A DNA stretch of 54,161 nt, from assembly GCA_945948535.1 (NCBI GenBank), contig CAMFBN010000016.1, forward strand, positions 1 through 54,161, given 5' to 3'. The notes beneath the pieces were generated by a model that made no database searches, was not told the origin of the DNA, and saw only the letters and a program-made list of their open reading frames with translations. Below are positions 29,145 through 38,365 of this stretch, in pieces. Position numbers and translations under genes: made by a program. The stretch is from an uncultured Clostridia bacterium (GTDB taxonomy: Bacteria > Bacillota > Clostridia > Oscillospirales > Oscillospiraceae). Position 1 is the first letter of the stretch. Every line of letters begins with the position of its first letter.

Positions 29145-30167
29145 ATGCGCCGCCATCTCACCATCGGACTGATTTTGAGCCTGCTGCTTACAGGCTGCGC
29201 CCTGCAGGGGAAGAAAAAACAGCAGTATCAGGCCACCTATCTGGATGTATTCGACACCGTGACCTGCATCACCGCCCAGTCTGACAGCGAGGACGCCTTC
29301 TGGAAGCAGGCCGGGCAGATTCACGACCGGCTGCTGCACTACCACCGGCTGTTCGACATCTACAACGACTACGAGGGCCTGAATAATCTGAAAACCGTCA
29401 ACGACCATGCCGGGCTTGGCCCGGTGGAGGTGGACGGGGAGATGATTCGCCTGCTGAAGGACTGCCGGGACTACTATGAACTGACGGACCACGCCGTGAA
29501 CGTGGCCATGGGCAGCGTCCTTTCCCTGTGGCATGAAGCCAGAACCGCCGGCCTTGCGGACCCGGAACACGCAGCACTGCCCGACGAGGCCGCTCTGAAG
29601 GAAGCCGCCGCCCATACGGATTGGGTCTCGGTGGAGATTGACGAGGAAGCGGGAACGGTGTACCTGTCCGACCCCGCGCTGCGGCTGGACGTGGGCGCGG
29701 TAGCCAAGGGCTGGTCTGCCCAGCGGGCGGCGGAAGCGGCTCCGAAGGGCTTCCTCATCAGCGTGGGCGGAAACGTCTGCGCCACCGGCCCCAAGGATGA
29801 CAGCGGCACCCCCTGGGTGGTGGGTATCACAGATCCGGACGGCGGCTCCGAATACCTGCATACCCTGTACGATACCGACAGCGCCATCGTCACCAGCGGC
29901 GACTACCAGCGCTATTATGTGGTGAACGGGGAAGTCTACCACCACATCATCAACCCGGCGACCCTGTACCCCGCGAGACGCTTCCGAAGCGTCACCGTGA
30001 TTTGCAGGGATTCCGGCCTTGCCGACGCTCTGTCCACGGCCCTGTTCGTCCTGCCAAGGGAGAAAGGGGAGAAGCTGGCCCAAAGCTGCGGGGCGGAGGC
30101 CATGTGGGTGGATACGGAAGGCAATTGCTTCTATACTCCCGGTTTCCAGAACTGGATTTGCGGATAG
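29145..30167 (+). CDS. apbE: FAD:protein FMN transferase (ApbE), lipoprotein
   Basis: 340 aa from the ATG at 29145 (AGGAAGTG upstream). A lipoprotein signal ends at LLLTGC, acylated Cys18. The ApbE fold follows: DVFDTVTCIT, HRLFDIYNDYEG, VNVAMGSVLSLWH, LDVGAVAKGWSA, GFLISVGGNV and the metal-site region of HHIINPATLYPA. ApbE attaches FMN through a phosphodiester to Thr/Ser of exported flavoproteins. No obvious target (FMN-binding domain) is in the window. It is the last gene of the polysaccharide block and may be only a passenger there. Confidence 0.94.
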   Translation: MRRHLTIGLILSLLLTGCALQGKKKQQYQATYLDVFDTVTCITAQSDSEDAFWKQAGQIHDRLLHYHRLFDIYNDYEGLNNLKTVNDHAGLGPVEVDGEMIRLLKDCRDYYELTDHAVNVAMGSVLSLWHEARTAGLADPEHAALPDEAALKEAAAHTDWVSVEIDEEAGTVYLSDPALRLDVGAVAKGWSAQRAAEAAPKGFLISVGGNVCATGPKDDSGTPWVVGITDPDGGSEYLHTLYDTDSAIVTSGDYQRYYVVNGEVYHHIINPATLYPARRFRSVTVICRDSGLADALSTALFVLPREKGEKLAQSCGAEAMWVDTEGNCFYTPGFQNWICG

Positions 30168-30178
30168 TGTGACAAAAT

Positions 30179-30210
30179 AAGTCCCGGGTTGGAATTCCAA
30201 CCCGGGACTT
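30179..30210. terminator. 32-bp perfect palindrome, bidirectional terminator
   Basis: Perfect self-complementary sequence centred on AATT (30193-30196), with arms 30179-30192 and 30197-30210. It lies 11 bases past apbE and 13 bases past the end of the convergent ATPase-like gene. T-tracts are short, but position and stem strength fit a shared terminator. Confidence 0.75.
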
Positions 30211-30223
30211 GCGTATCGTATCC

Positions 30224-32269
30224 TTATACAATTCGTGCCCACTCGGTGACCAGCAGACCGGGTACTGCCCAGATCAGCTGATAAAGCAGGATGTTTGCCG
30301 GGGTCAGCAGCTGGGTACTGCCAAGGTATCCCAGCACCAGCATGATAATGAGGCCCAGCGTGCCACCAATCAGGTGAATGATGACGCCCAGCTTGGTGGC
30401 CTGCCGCAGAGCCCGGGCGCCGGTGATGGCGTAGGCTACGCTTACCAGCTCCTCCCGGGTGGTCAGCGCCAGCACCGGTTCGTCGGGGTCGATGGGATGC
30501 TGCTGCAGCTTCTGACAGGTGTCCCGGTCGGGGAAGACGATGCGGCTGGTTTTTACATTGAATTTGGCGCGCAGGAAGCTCTCCGTCAGCATGAAGTCGC
30601 CGCTGAGCTTCAGGGGCTTCAGCTTTCGGTAGCCGCACAGGGTCACAAGACCGGCAGCGGCGGAACGCATTTTGGCATAGGACATGGCGTAGACTGCGCA
30701 CAGCTCCCCATCCACGGCGGCGTAGACCGCCTGATTCACCATGGTGCCCTCGGGAATCTCCACGCCCATGTCCTGCAAAAAGCCCATGGTGCCCACCAGA
30801 ACCGGCAGCCCTTCCACTTCGCCGCCGATGCCGCCGTCGCCATAGTTGCGGAAGCCGTGCACGCTGTACAGCTGGCCGCTGCGGCTTTTCAGCAGCTGGT
30901 CGAACACGGGCACCAGCCCGCCGCCGGCGGCGTGAATCACGGAGGCGGTGTAGGAGACCACCTCGTCAGGGTTGCGCTGACCGTAAAATTTGACGCCGTT
31001 GAGCTTGGTGCTGCCCTGAGGGAACAGGTCGAGATCGGAAATGGGGAACACGGCTTTGCCGCACAGGTCCTTCACGCCTTCCCAGCCGCACAGCACGGTG
31101 CCCACCATGTGAAGCCTTGTCTCCAGAATCGCCATGGGGCGGGAAATGGAGACAAAGAAGCTGGCAGGCACCGCAACGAGCAGGGAAGTGGACAAGATCT
31201 GCACGCCCATGCTCAGGCCGTGGAGCATTCCGGCGAACACGGAAATGCCGATGCAGACCAGCAGGCTCAGCACCGCGTAAACGGACTGCACCACCTCGGG
31301 GGCGGGCATTTTGTTATAGGTATCCATGAAGTCGGAAACCTCGCCCTCCTTACGGAGCAGACCGTCCTTGCCTTCATAATAGTTTTCCACCCGTACAATG
31401 CCATGCAGGCGGACGGCCTTGCGCATGGTGTCCATCTGGGCCATTTCGGTGTTGTGCTTTTGCAGTCTGGCCCACATGGCCATGGTCATTTCCAGACTGA
31501 AGGCGGCACAGCAGGGCACCCGCAGCTCCTTCAGGCAGAAAACGCTGTCGATGAGGCAGGCGGCGAAGGTCAGCGTCAGCAGGGTATTCACCGTGAAGCG
31601 GCCCTTCAAAAGGTCGCCCAGACTGTCCAGCATCAGATTGCTGCCCAGCAGGGCGGAAATCAGCATTGCCAGCACCTGGCTGAAGACCACCAGCTTCATC
31701 CGGTTTTCCGGCACCAGATTCAGGGCGAACATGGCGGTAACGCCGGCGCAGATGAGCACCACCAGCACATTGACCAGCAGCGCGGCCTGTAATTTGCCGA
31801 TGCCCATTTCGGACAGCTCATAGTACCGCCGTTCCGGGCCGGCAACCAGCTGCTTTTTCAGCTCCTTCAGACGGGAGCGGGGGGTGAACACAATGGGGGC
31901 GGGGATGAATTCCTCCTCCACCTCGAAGGCAGGCTCTGCCACGGCTGGCTTGGGGTCTTCCTTCGGCAGCTCCTCTGACAGATCCAATACAATGGTCGGC
32001 TCGTCGGTCACTTCCGGTGCTTCCGGCACCTGTACAGGCCCGAAGTCCAGAGTGTTGGAAAGCGGCTGTTCCACCGGCTCCTCAGCGGACAATTCCGGTT
32101 CTTCTTCCGTTTCCGCAGACGCTGCCGGTTCTTCATCCGTCTCCGGATCATCGAGCCGCAGCTCAGGCATTGCTCCGGTGGAGTCGGAAACCGGCTCCTC
32201 CTCCGGGTGGTCGCCGAATTCCTTCAGAATGTCCTCTAAGTCGAAATCCTGATTGTTATCCATATCCAT
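30224..32269 (-). CDS. P-type ATPase-like protein lacking catalytic residues
   Basis: 681 aa. Residues 1-135 are acidic and Pro/Glu-rich, unlike any metal-binding N-domain. From about 150 the helix layout follows P1B-type ATPases: helices near 160-245 and 325-375, a large soluble loop to about 615, then two helices. After LLVAVPASFFVSISRPMAI (the CPC-helix position, Cys missing) the DKTGT motif is replaced: PISDLDLFPQG at 409-419 puts Ser411 where the phosphorylated Asp belongs. LSGDFMLTESFL (555-566) resembles the loop after the P-domain, but GDGxNDxP is absent. It is thus probably a non-pumping regulatory or structural relative. Co-transcribed with rlmB (17-base gap). Confidence 0.78.
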   Translation of the reverse strand: MDMDNNQDFDLEDILKEFGDHPEEEPVSDSTGAMPELRLDDPETDEEPAASAETEEEPELSAEEPVEQPLSNTLDFGPVQVPEAPEVTDEPTIVLDLSEELPKEDPKPAVAEPAFEVEEEFIPAPIVFTPRSRLKELKKQLVAGPERRYYELSEMGIGKLQAALLVNVLVVLICAGVTAMFALNLVPENRMKLVVFSQVLAMLISALLGSNLMLDSLGDLLKGRFTVNTLLTLTFAACLIDSVFCLKELRVPCCAAFSLEMTMAMWARLQKHNTEMAQMDTMRKAVRLHGIVRVENYYEGKDGLLRKEGEVSDFMDTYNKMPAPEVVQSVYAVLSLLVCIGISVFAGMLHGLSMGVQILSTSLLVAVPASFFVSISRPMAILETRLHMVGTVLCGWEGVKDLCGKAVFPISDLDLFPQGSTKLNGVKFYGQRNPDEVVSYTASVIHAAGGGLVPVFDQLLKSRSGQLYSVHGFRNYGDGGIGGEVEGLPVLVGTMGFLQDMGVEIPEGTMVNQAVYAAVDGELCAVYAMSYAKMRSAAAGLVTLCGYRKLKPLKLSGDFMLTESFLRAKFNVKTSRIVFPDRDTCQKLQQHPIDPDEPVLALTTREELVSVAYAITGARALRQATKLGVIIHLIGGTLGLIIMLVLGYLGSTQLLTPANILLYQLIWAVPGLLVTEWARIV

Positions 32270-32286
32270 ACTGGGTATCCTCCTGA

Positions 32287-33102
32287 TTAGGTGCGCTGGC
32301 GTACCGCCTCATACAGTAAAATAGACGCCGCGGCGGACGCGTTCAGGGAGCTGATGCGCCCGGCCATGGGAATGCTTACCATCACATCGCAGTTCTTACG
32401 GACGAGGGGACTCAGCCCAGCGCCTTCATTGCCGATGACGATGGCGGCGGGGCCGGTGAGATCCGCCTGATACATGGGGATGGAGCCTTCGGCGGCGGTG
32501 CCGAACACCCACACGCCCTTGTCCTTCAGCTCGGAAATGGCGCTGTTGATGTTGGTGACCCGGGCCACCTTCATATATTCCACAGCCCCGGCGGAGGCCT
32601 TGGCAACGGTGGCGGTGAGACCTACGCTGCGCCGCTTGGGAATGATGACGCCGTGGGCCCCGGCGCACTCCGCGGATCTGAGAATCGCGCCCAGATTGTG
32701 GGGGTCGGACAGCTCGTCACAGATGACGATGAGGGGCGCTTCCCCCCGGGCGGCGGCTTCCGCCAGAATGTCGTCGATGGTCACGTACTCATGGGCGGCA
32801 GCCAGAGCGATAATGCCTTGATGGGCCCGGGTAGCAGACATGGCGTCCAGCTTCCGGCGGTCCACGCTTACCACTACGGCGCCGGCCTCCTTTGCCTGCG
32901 CGGCAAGCCGCTGCAAGCCCTTATCCGTGTCGCCGTCGGCAACGAAGACCTTATCGATGGTGCGCCCGCTTTTCAGAGCTTCGGAAATGGCGTTCCGGCC
33001 CTCCAGCTGGCCCTCCACTTCTTCCGCTTCCTCCCGCTGGGCGAACCGGTCGGCCCGCCGGGGAGGAGCATTCCGCCCGGCAGAACGGTGGTTTTCCTTC
33101 AT
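32287..33102 (-). CDS. rlmB: TrmH-family rRNA 2'-O-methyltransferase, RlmB type
   Basis: 271 aa from the ATG at 33102 (AGGAGA, 10-base spacing). A basic N-terminal tail is followed by the L30e-like RNA-binding domain (LEGRNAISEAL) and the SPOUT knot: DPHNLGAILRSAECAGAHGVI, IVIGNEGAGLS and VSIPMAGRISSLNASAAASI, the three TrmH motifs. It methylates a ribose 2'-OH, G2251 of 23S rRNA in E. coli RlmB. It has its own sigma-A promoter at 33145-33173, divergent from ftsH. Confidence 0.93.
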   Translation of the reverse strand: MKENHRSAGRNAPPRRADRFAQREEAEEVEGQLEGRNAISEALKSGRTIDKVFVADGDTDKGLQRLAAQAKEAGAVVVSVDRRKLDAMSATRAHQGIIALAAAHEYVTIDDILAEAAARGEAPLIVICDELSDPHNLGAILRSAECAGAHGVIIPKRRSVGLTATVAKASAGAVEYMKVARVTNINSAISELKDKGVWVFGTAAEGSIPMYQADLTGPAAIVIGNEGAGLSPLVRKNCDVMVSIPMAGRISSLNASAAASILLYEAVRQRT

Positions 33103-33144
33103 AACACAGTATCTCCTGTTCAATCCATAATAATAGACGTTAGC

Positions 33145-33173
33145 ATTATAGCAGGTAATATGCAATTTCTCAA
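33145..33173 (-). promoter_or_regulatory. Sigma-A promoter for rlmB
   Basis: Minus strand TTGAGA (33168-33173), 17-bp spacer, TATAAT (33145-33150). Leader about 35 bases. Confidence 0.8.
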
Positions 33174-33257
33174 GCTTAATTTTTTGCCGGAATGGGAAAA
33201 ACAGGGGATTATGTAACCTATTCACAGAAAATTTACCATCCCGCCGAGAATCGTTCA

Positions 33258-33286
33258 TTGCTTAACACGGAAAAGTGTGATATGAT
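33258..33286 (+). promoter_or_regulatory. Sigma-A promoter for ftsH
   Basis: TTGCTT (33258-33263), 17-bp spacer, TATGAT (33281-33286). The start codon follows about 20 bases after the expected transcription start, with AAGGAGG. No CIRCE or other heat-shock element is seen. Confidence 0.75.
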
Positions 33287-33312
33287 GTGGCAAAAGAAGG
33301 AGGCGAGCGGAT

Positions 33313-35211
33313 ATGGATCCAAATCGCGGCAACAACCCCAATAATGGAAATAAACCGGAGGGAAACCGTCCCAAGGGCAGCTTCTTCACTCCGCTGATGA
33401 TCGCGCTGATTCTGGTGCTGCTGTTCAGCTGGATTATGAATACCGTTGAAAAAAGCCAGTACACGGAAACCACCCTGTCGGATTTCTTTGACGCCAAGAA
33501 TTCCGGTCAGCTGGCAGAGGTGGAGCTGCGTTATGACCGCATTCTCTACATGACCAAGGAGGAGGCCGCCAAGGACCCCTCCCGGCAGAAGGCCTGCTTT
33601 ACGGGCCTGCCCAGCGGCGGCGATATGATGGCGCTGGCGGAGGAGCTGGACGCGGCGGGCGTGAAGGTCAATAACCAGATCGTGGAGGACAACTCCATGA
33701 TTATGATGATTCTGTCCTATGCCATCATGATCGGCGGTATGTTCCTGCTGATGAACCTGCTGACCAAGCGCATGGGCGGCGACGGCATCATGGGCGGTAT
33801 GGGCAAGTCCAAGGCCAAGGTCTACATGGAAAAGCAGACCGGCGTGACCTTTAAGGACGTGGCAGGACAGGACGAGGCAAAGGAATCCTTACAGGAAATC
33901 ATTGATTTTCTCCACAACCCCCAGAAGTACACCGCCATCGGCGCGAAGCTCCCCAAGGGCGCGCTGCTGGTTGGCTCTCCCGGCACCGGCAAGACCCTGC
34001 TTGCCAAGGCGGTGGCCGGTGAGGCCAATGTGCCTTTCTTTTCCATTTCCGGCTCTGATTTTGTGGAAATGTTCGTGGGCATGGGCGCCAGCCGGGTTCG
34101 CGACCTGTTCCAGCAGGCGGCGAAGGTGGCTCCCTGTATCATCTTCATCGATGAAATCGATGCCGTGGGCCGTTCCCGGGACAGCCGCTACGGCTCCAAC
34201 TCCGAACAGGAGCAGACCCTGAACCAGCTGCTCAGCGAGATCGACGGCTTTGAGCCCTCCAAGGGCATCGTGTGCCTGGCGGCGACCAACCGTCCGGAGA
34301 TTCTGGATAAAGCCCTGCTCCGGCCAGGCCGGTTTGACCGCCGGATCATCGTGGATCGCCCCAACCTCCAAGGCCGTCTGGACACCCTGAAGGTGCACAC
34401 CCGGAAGATTCGCCTTGCCGAGGATGTGGATCTGCGCAAAATCGCCCAGGCCACTGCCGGCGCGGTAGGCGCGGACCTTGCCAATCTGGTGAACGAGGCC
34501 GCGTTGCGGGCTGTGCGTATGGGCCGGCAGGCGGTGAATCAGGAGGATCTGATGGTGTCCTTTGAGACCGTCATCGCAGGCACCGAGAAGAAAAACACCG
34601 TCCTCACCGATATGGAGAAGCGGCTGGTCGCCTATCACGAGGTGGGCCACGCCCTCATCGCGGCGCTGGAGAAGCACGCCCAGCCCGTGTCCAAAATCAC
34701 CATCGTTCCCCACACCTCCGGCGCGCTGGGCTACACCATGCAGATGCCCGAGGAGGAAAAGTTCCTGTCCACTGCCGATGAGCTGCGCACCGAGCTTCGG
34801 ACGCTGGTTGGCGGCCGGGCGGCGGAGCAGGTGGTGTTCGGCGTTCAGACCACCGGTGCTGCCAACGATATCCAGCGGGCCACCGCCCTGGCCCGGAATA
34901 TGGTCACCCAGTATGGCATGAGCGAAAAGTTCGGCCTCATGTCCACGGCTTCCGTGCAGAACCAGTATCTGGACGGGCAGGCGGTTATGGACTGCTCTCA
35001 GGAGACTGCCGCCGGGGTGGACAAGGAGGTCATGCGCCTTCTGGACAGCGCCTATGCAGACGCGAAGCGGATTCTGACAGAGAACCGCCAGCTGCTGGAC
35101 GAGGTCAGCGAGTTCCTGCTGGTGAAGGAGACCATCACCGGCGATGAGCTGATGGCCTATGTCAACGCGGACAAGTCCGCCCTGCCCGAACCGGAAAAGC
35201 AAGAAGAATGA
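33313..35211 (+). CDS. ftsH: ATP-dependent zinc metalloprotease FtsH
   Basis: 632 aa. Membrane helices at about 25-44 and 128-150 flank a short extracellular domain. The AAA+ ATPase has Walker A GSPGTGKT at 221-228 (Ser replaces the usual Pro), Walker B IIFIDEID and the [23 protein letters not shown]. The M41 protease has HEVGH at 442-446 and a distal Asp in TTGAANDI. It degrades misfolded membrane proteins and some regulators. Hexameric in the cytoplasmic membrane. Monocistronic between its own promoter and the terminator at 35220. Confidence 0.98.
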   Translation: MDPNRGNNPNNGNKPEGNRPKGSFFTPLMIALILVLLFSWIMNTVEKSQYTETTLSDFFDAKNSGQLAEVELRYDRILYMTKEEAAKDPSRQKACFTGLPSGGDMMALAEELDAAGVKVNNQIVEDNSMIMMILSYAIMIGGMFLLMNLLTKRMGGDGIMGGMGKSKAKVYMEKQTGVTFKDVAGQDEAKESLQEIIDFLHNPQKYTAIGAKLPKGALLVGSPGTGKTLLAKAVAGEANVPFFSISGSDFVEMFVGMGASRVRDLFQQAAKVAPCIIFIDEIDAVGRSRDSRYGSNSEQEQTLNQLLSEIDGFEPSKGIVCLAATNRPEILDKALLRPGRFDRRIIVDRPNLQGRLDTLKVHTRKIRLAEDVDLRKIAQATAGAVGADLANLVNEAALRAVRMGRQAVNQEDLMVSFETVIAGTEKKNTVLTDMEKRLVAYHEVGHALIAALEKHAQPVSKITIVPHTSGALGYTMQMPEEEKFLSTADELRTELRTLVGGRAAEQVVFGVQTTGAANDIQRATALARNMVTQYGMSEKFGLMSTASVQNQYLDGQAVMDCSQETAAGVDKEVMRLLDSAYADAKRILTENRQLLDEVSEFLLVKETITGDELMAYVNADKSALPEPEKQEE

Positions 35212-35219
35212 TCCATGGA

Positions 35220-35246
35220 AACGGGGGCGGAAACGCTCCCGTTTTT
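35220..35246 (+). terminator. ftsH terminator
   Basis: Ten-bp stem AACGGGGGCG/CGCTCCCGTT (35220-35229 with 35234-35243, one G-T pair) with a GAAA loop, running into TTTTT. It ends 5 bases before the -35 box of the next gene. Confidence 0.88.
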
Positions 35247-35250
35247 CGCC

Positions 35251-35279
35251 TTGCAAATTCTGTTCCAATGGGTTATAAT
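35251..35279 (+). promoter_or_regulatory. Sigma-A promoter for the lipoprotein gene
   Basis: TTGCAA (35251-35256), 17-bp spacer, perfect TATAAT (35274-35279). Confidence 0.85.
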
Positions 35280-35313
35280 GAGGAAACAAATGGCAGACAA
35301 AGGAGGAATTCCC

Positions 35314-36159
35314 ATGAATAAGAAACGACTGTGCGCCCTGACGGCGCTGACCCTGGCCGCAGCCCTGACGCTGTGCGCCTGCGGTAAAAAAGCGGAAACC
35401 ACCGAACCTACAGATCATCAGTCCGCCGCCGAGACCACCGCGGAAGGCCCTGCCCGGACCTTGAGCCTGACGGATGCCAGTCTCAGCGTTACCACCTGGA
35501 GCAGCCCCAACGGTGCCACTGTGAATCTGACTGCCGTTCCCTCGGAGCATGACAAGGGCGACAGCGCGGAATTCGTGGTTCGGCTGGATGGGGAGGACGT
35601 TGCCAACGTGGCATGCGAGTGGAAGAACGATGTCTATGTGGCCTCCGCCGATCTGAACGGGGCGGACGGCTACGGTTATTATGTGACCATTACCGGCAAG
35701 GACGGCTCCTTCGCCGAGGTTCCGGTGAATACGCCGGAGGACCCCACGGACGAGACGTTGGTGAATCTTGCCTCGTCTCTGGCATCCTTCTGCAGCCTGA
35801 CGCTGAATGACGCGGCGCTGGAGGGCAGCGATCTGACGATCCTCAGCGGCTACGCGCTGGTGCAGGCGCCCATGATTACGGAGAACGATGAAAATGTTGC
35901 CTGCGCACAGGCAAATCTGGTGCTGACGCTGGACGGTCAGGAGATTGCCAGCGCGGCGCTGACCATGGCCCCCGGGGAGACCGACAGGAGTTATGACGCC
36001 AGCATTACGGACATGAGCTTTACCGTGCCCGAAACCATCGGCGAAGGCCAGCAGCTGGTGCTGCGGCTGGACGCGGTGCTGACCAACGGTCAGACCCTCA
36101 CCGCCCAGGGCGGCAGCTGGACCGTGGAAAACGGCAGCATCGCCAATGCCGTGGGCTGA
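35314..36159 (+). CDS. Putative secreted lipoprotein, function unknown
   Basis: 281 aa from the ATG at 35314 (AGGAGG upstream; the longer open frame runs through the promoter). Signal peptide MNKKRLCALTALTLAAALT ends in CACGKK, a lipobox-like site with lipid attachment at the second Cys. A Thr/Glu-rich linker precedes two similar beta-rich halves: LSLTDASLSVTTW...VVRLDGEDVAN and LTLNDAALEGSDL...VLTLDGQEIAS, suggesting a duplicated Ig-like domain. No enzyme motif is seen. It is monocistronic, between strong promoter and terminator. Confidence 0.8.
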   Translation: MNKKRLCALTALTLAAALTLCACGKKAETTEPTDHQSAAETTAEGPARTLSLTDASLSVTTWSSPNGATVNLTAVPSEHDKGDSAEFVVRLDGEDVANVACEWKNDVYVASADLNGADGYGYYVTITGKDGSFAEVPVNTPEDPTDETLVNLASSLASFCSLTLNDAALEGSDLTILSGYALVQAPMITENDENVACAQANLVLTLDGQEIASAALTMAPGETDRSYDASITDMSFTVPETIGEGQQLVLRLDAVLTNGQTLTAQGGSWTVENGSIANAVG

Positions 36160-36174
36160 GCCGCCTGCGAAGAC

Positions 36175-36205
36175 ACTCCACCTCGTTTGAGGTGGAGTTT
36201 TTTTT
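36175..36205 (+). terminator. Terminator after the lipoprotein gene
   Basis: Perfect 10-bp stem ACTCCACCTC/GAGGTGGAGT (36175-36184 with 36189-36198), GTTT loop and eight Ts. Confidence 0.96.
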
Positions 36206-36380
36206 ATCGGATTTATCAAAACCCCTCCCTTTTGAGGGCGTTTCGGCACCTTTTCGCGGGAAAAATCCGGCGTTCAAAAAATACGGGGGCAGAGTGGAAG
36301 CATTTTTCACAAATTTCAGCGGACTTCCTGATTTTTTATGTGAATATTATAAAAAACTTGAAATTTTCCTCTTTTTGAGA
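36206..36380. other. AT-rich gene-free stretch before trmL
   Basis: The 310-base gap 36160-36469 holds the lipoprotein terminator, this stretch and the trmL promoter. This part contains a CCCTC/GAGGG hairpin near 36220 and long A/T runs just upstream of the promoter that could act as an UP element. No gene or RNA is recognised. Confidence 0.6.
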
Positions 36381-36409
36381 TTGATTTTACAGCGGGTTTG
36401 ACATACAAT
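36381..36409 (+). promoter_or_regulatory. Sigma-A promoter for trmL-pgk
   Basis: TTGATT (36381-36386), 17-bp spacer, TACAAT (36404-36409). Confidence 0.75.
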
Positions 36410-36469
36410 AGGAGCCGAACGGGGTTTGAATCATAGCGGCCCCAAAGCGTCCCGCGCGAGGTGAAGGTC

Positions 36470-36952
36470 ATGCTCAATATCGTGCTGGTGGAGCCGGAAA
36501 TTCCCCAGAACTGCGGCAACATTGCCCGCACCTGTGCGGCTACCGGCTGCCGTCTGCATCTGATCCGCCCTCTGGGCTTCGACACCTCCGAAAAGGCGGT
36601 GCGGCGGGCAGGGCTGGACTACTGGCACATGGTCGAGGTCATCGAGTATGAAAACTTGGATGATTTCTTCCTGAGAAATCAGGTCCGCCAGATGTGGTGC
36701 CTGTCCACAAAAGCGCCCCGGTGCTACACCGAGGCAAATTTTGAGGACGGCTGCTACCTGTTCTTCGGCAAGGAGACCAAAGGTCTGCCGGAGCCCTTTC
36801 TGGAGGAGCATTACGACCAGTGCGTCCGCATTCCCATGCGCCCGGACGCCCGGAGCCTGAACCTGAGCAACGCCGTTGCCGTTACGGTTTTTGAGGCCCT
36901 GCGCCAGCTTTCCTTCCCCGGTTTGAAGGATTATGGCAAAATGAGGGGTTAA
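36470..36952 (+). CDS. trmL: tRNA (cytidine/uridine-34 2'-O)-methyltransferase
   Basis: 160 aa SPOUT enzyme from the ATG at 36470 (GAGG 8 bases before; an in-frame GTG at 36461 would remove the ribosome site). All family motifs are present: VEPEIPQNCGNIARTCAAT, FGKETKGLPEP and IPMRPDARSLNLSNAVAV. It methylates the ribose of the wobble base in some leucine tRNAs. The 28-base gap to pgk has only a weak AGGGG/CCCCT hairpin (around 36943-36960), so some read-through into pgk is likely. Confidence 0.95.
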   Translation: MLNIVLVEPEIPQNCGNIARTCAATGCRLHLIRPLGFDTSEKAVRRAGLDYWHMVEVIEYENLDDFFLRNQVRQMWCLSTKAPRCYTEANFEDGCYLFFGKETKGLPEPFLEEHYDQCVRIPMRPDARSLNLSNAVAVTVFEALRQLSFPGLKDYGKMRG

Positions 36953-36980
36953 TACCCCTAAATGATATGGAGGAAGTACA

Positions 36981-38180
36981 ATGAACTACAATAAGAAGTC
37001 CATTGAGGACATCGACGTAGCCGGCAAGCGTGTGCTGTGCCGCTGTGATTTCAACGTTCCCACCAAGAACGGTGTCATCACCTCCGACAAGCGTATCGTC
37101 GCCGCCCTGCCCACCATTCAGTACCTGATCGCCCACAAGGCCAAGGTCATCCTGTGCTCCCACATGGGCAAGCCCAAGGGTGAGTGGAAGCCCGAGCTGA
37201 GCCTGAAGGTGGTCGCCGCCCGTCTGAGCGAGCTGCTGGGTCAGGAAGTCATTATGGCAGCCGACGTTGTCGGCGAGGACGCCAAGGCCAAGGCCGCCGC
37301 TCTGCAGGAGGGCCAGGTCATGCTGCTGGAGAACACCCGCTACATCAAGGGCGAGACCAAGAACGATCCCGAATTGAGCAAGGAACTGGCTTCCATGGCG
37401 GATATCTTTGTGAATGACGCCTTCGGCACCGCCCACCGCGCCCATTCTTCCACCGCCGGTGTGGCTGACTACCTGCCCGCCGTCTGCGGCTATCTGGTGC
37501 AGAAGGAAGTTTCCATCATGGGCAAGGCGCTGGCTGATCCCGAGCGTCCCTTCGTTGCCATCCTGGGCGGCGCCAAGGTCTCCGACAAGCTGAACGTCAT
37601 CAACAATCTGCTGGAGAAGGTGGACACCCTGATTATCGGCGGCGGCATGGCCTATACCTTCCTGGCTGCCAAGGGCTACAGCGTGGGCACCAGCCTGCTG
37701 GACAACGAGAAGATCGACTACTGCAAGGAAATGATGGCCAAGGCCGAGGCTAAGGGTGTCAAGCTCCTGCTGCCCATCGACACCGTGGTTGCGGCGAATT
37801 TCCCCGACCCCATCGACGGCGACATCGCTGTGGAAACCGTTCCCTCCGATTCGATTCCTGCTGACAAGATGGGTCTGGACATTGGCGAGAAGACCCGCGC
37901 CCTGTTCGCTGAGGCTGCCAAGAATGCCAAGACTGTCGTATGGAACGGCCCCATGGGCGTGTTCGAGAACCCCACTCTGGCGAAGGGCACCATCGCGGTT
38001 GCCCAGGCTCTGGCTGACAGCAGCGCCATCACCATCGTCGGCGGCGGCGACTCCGCGGCTGCCTGCGAGCAGCTGGGCTTTGCCGACAAGATCACCCACA
38101 TTTCCACCGGCGGCGGCGCTTCTCTGGAGTTCCTGGAGGGTCTGGAGCTGCCCGGCATCGCCTGCCTGCAGGACAAGTAA
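36981..38180 (+). CDS. pgk: Phosphoglycerate kinase
   Basis: 399 aa, usual length. [21 protein letters not shown] and [11 protein letters not shown] form the 3-PGA site; [14 protein letters not shown] and [11 protein letters not shown] with GGGDSAAA form the nucleotide site. It makes ATP from 1,3-bisphosphoglycerate. Codon use is clearly more biased than in the neighbours (AAG, CTG, ATC, GGC dominate), as expected for a highly expressed glycolytic gene. GGAGGAAG ribosome site. Confidence 0.98.
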   Translation: MNYNKKSIEDIDVAGKRVLCRCDFNVPTKNGVITSDKRIVAALPTIQYLIAHKAKVILCSHMGKPKGEWKPELSLKVVAARLSELLGQEVIMAADVVGEDAKAKAAALQEGQVMLLENTRYIKGETKNDPELSKELASMADIFVNDAFGTAHRAHSSTAGVADYLPAVCGYLVQKEVSIMGKALADPERPFVAILGGAKVSDKLNVINNLLEKVDTLIIGGGMAYTFLAAKGYSVGTSLLDNEKIDYCKEMMAKAEAKGVKLLLPIDTVVAANFPDPIDGDIAVETVPSDSIPADKMGLDIGEKTRALFAEAAKNAKTVVWNGPMGVFENPTLAKGTIAVAQALADSSAITIVGGGDSAAACEQLGFADKITHISTGGGASLEFLEGLELPGIACLQDK

Positions 38181-38212
38181 TCGTACTTAAAAATCGTACT
38201 TAAATTGAATTG

Positions 38213-38245
38213 GCGGGGTGGAGGGACGCCCTTCGCCCCGCTTTT
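38213..38245 (+). terminator. pgk terminator
   Basis: Thirteen-bp stem 38213-38225 with 38229-38241 (two G-T pairs), 3-nt loop, TTTT. It is preceded by a tandem 13-bp direct repeat AATCGTACTTAAA at 38179-38191 and 38192-38204. Further on, 38265-38287 is another 9-bp hairpin with TTTGCGG/CCGCAAA outside it, in the tpiA leader. No convincing tpiA promoter was found. Confidence 0.82.
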
Positions 38246-38365
38246 CCCCGCACCGCATTTTTTGCGGCAGAGGAACAGCCTCTGCCGGACCGCAAACGGC
38301 TCGTTTCGCGGAAAAGTCAGTCAATGCACATCCGACCGGATGTTAGAATAAGGAGAAATTAGGAA

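Noticed and set aside
30179..30210. Regulatory-protein operator
   Set aside because: The palindrome lies between the ends of two convergent genes, where a terminator is the simpler reading.
30209..31792. 527-aa open frame on the plus strand
   Set aside because: Antisense to the ATPase-like gene; His/Gln-rich shadow translation.
33889..36249. 786-aa open frame on the minus strand
   Set aside because: Antisense to ftsH and the lipoprotein gene and running through two strong terminators and a promoter.
36398..36403. Consensus TTGACA as a -35 box for trmL
   Set aside because: No -10 box lies 16-18 bases downstream. The promoter TTGATT-17-TACAAT, whose -10 directly follows this hexamer, fits better.
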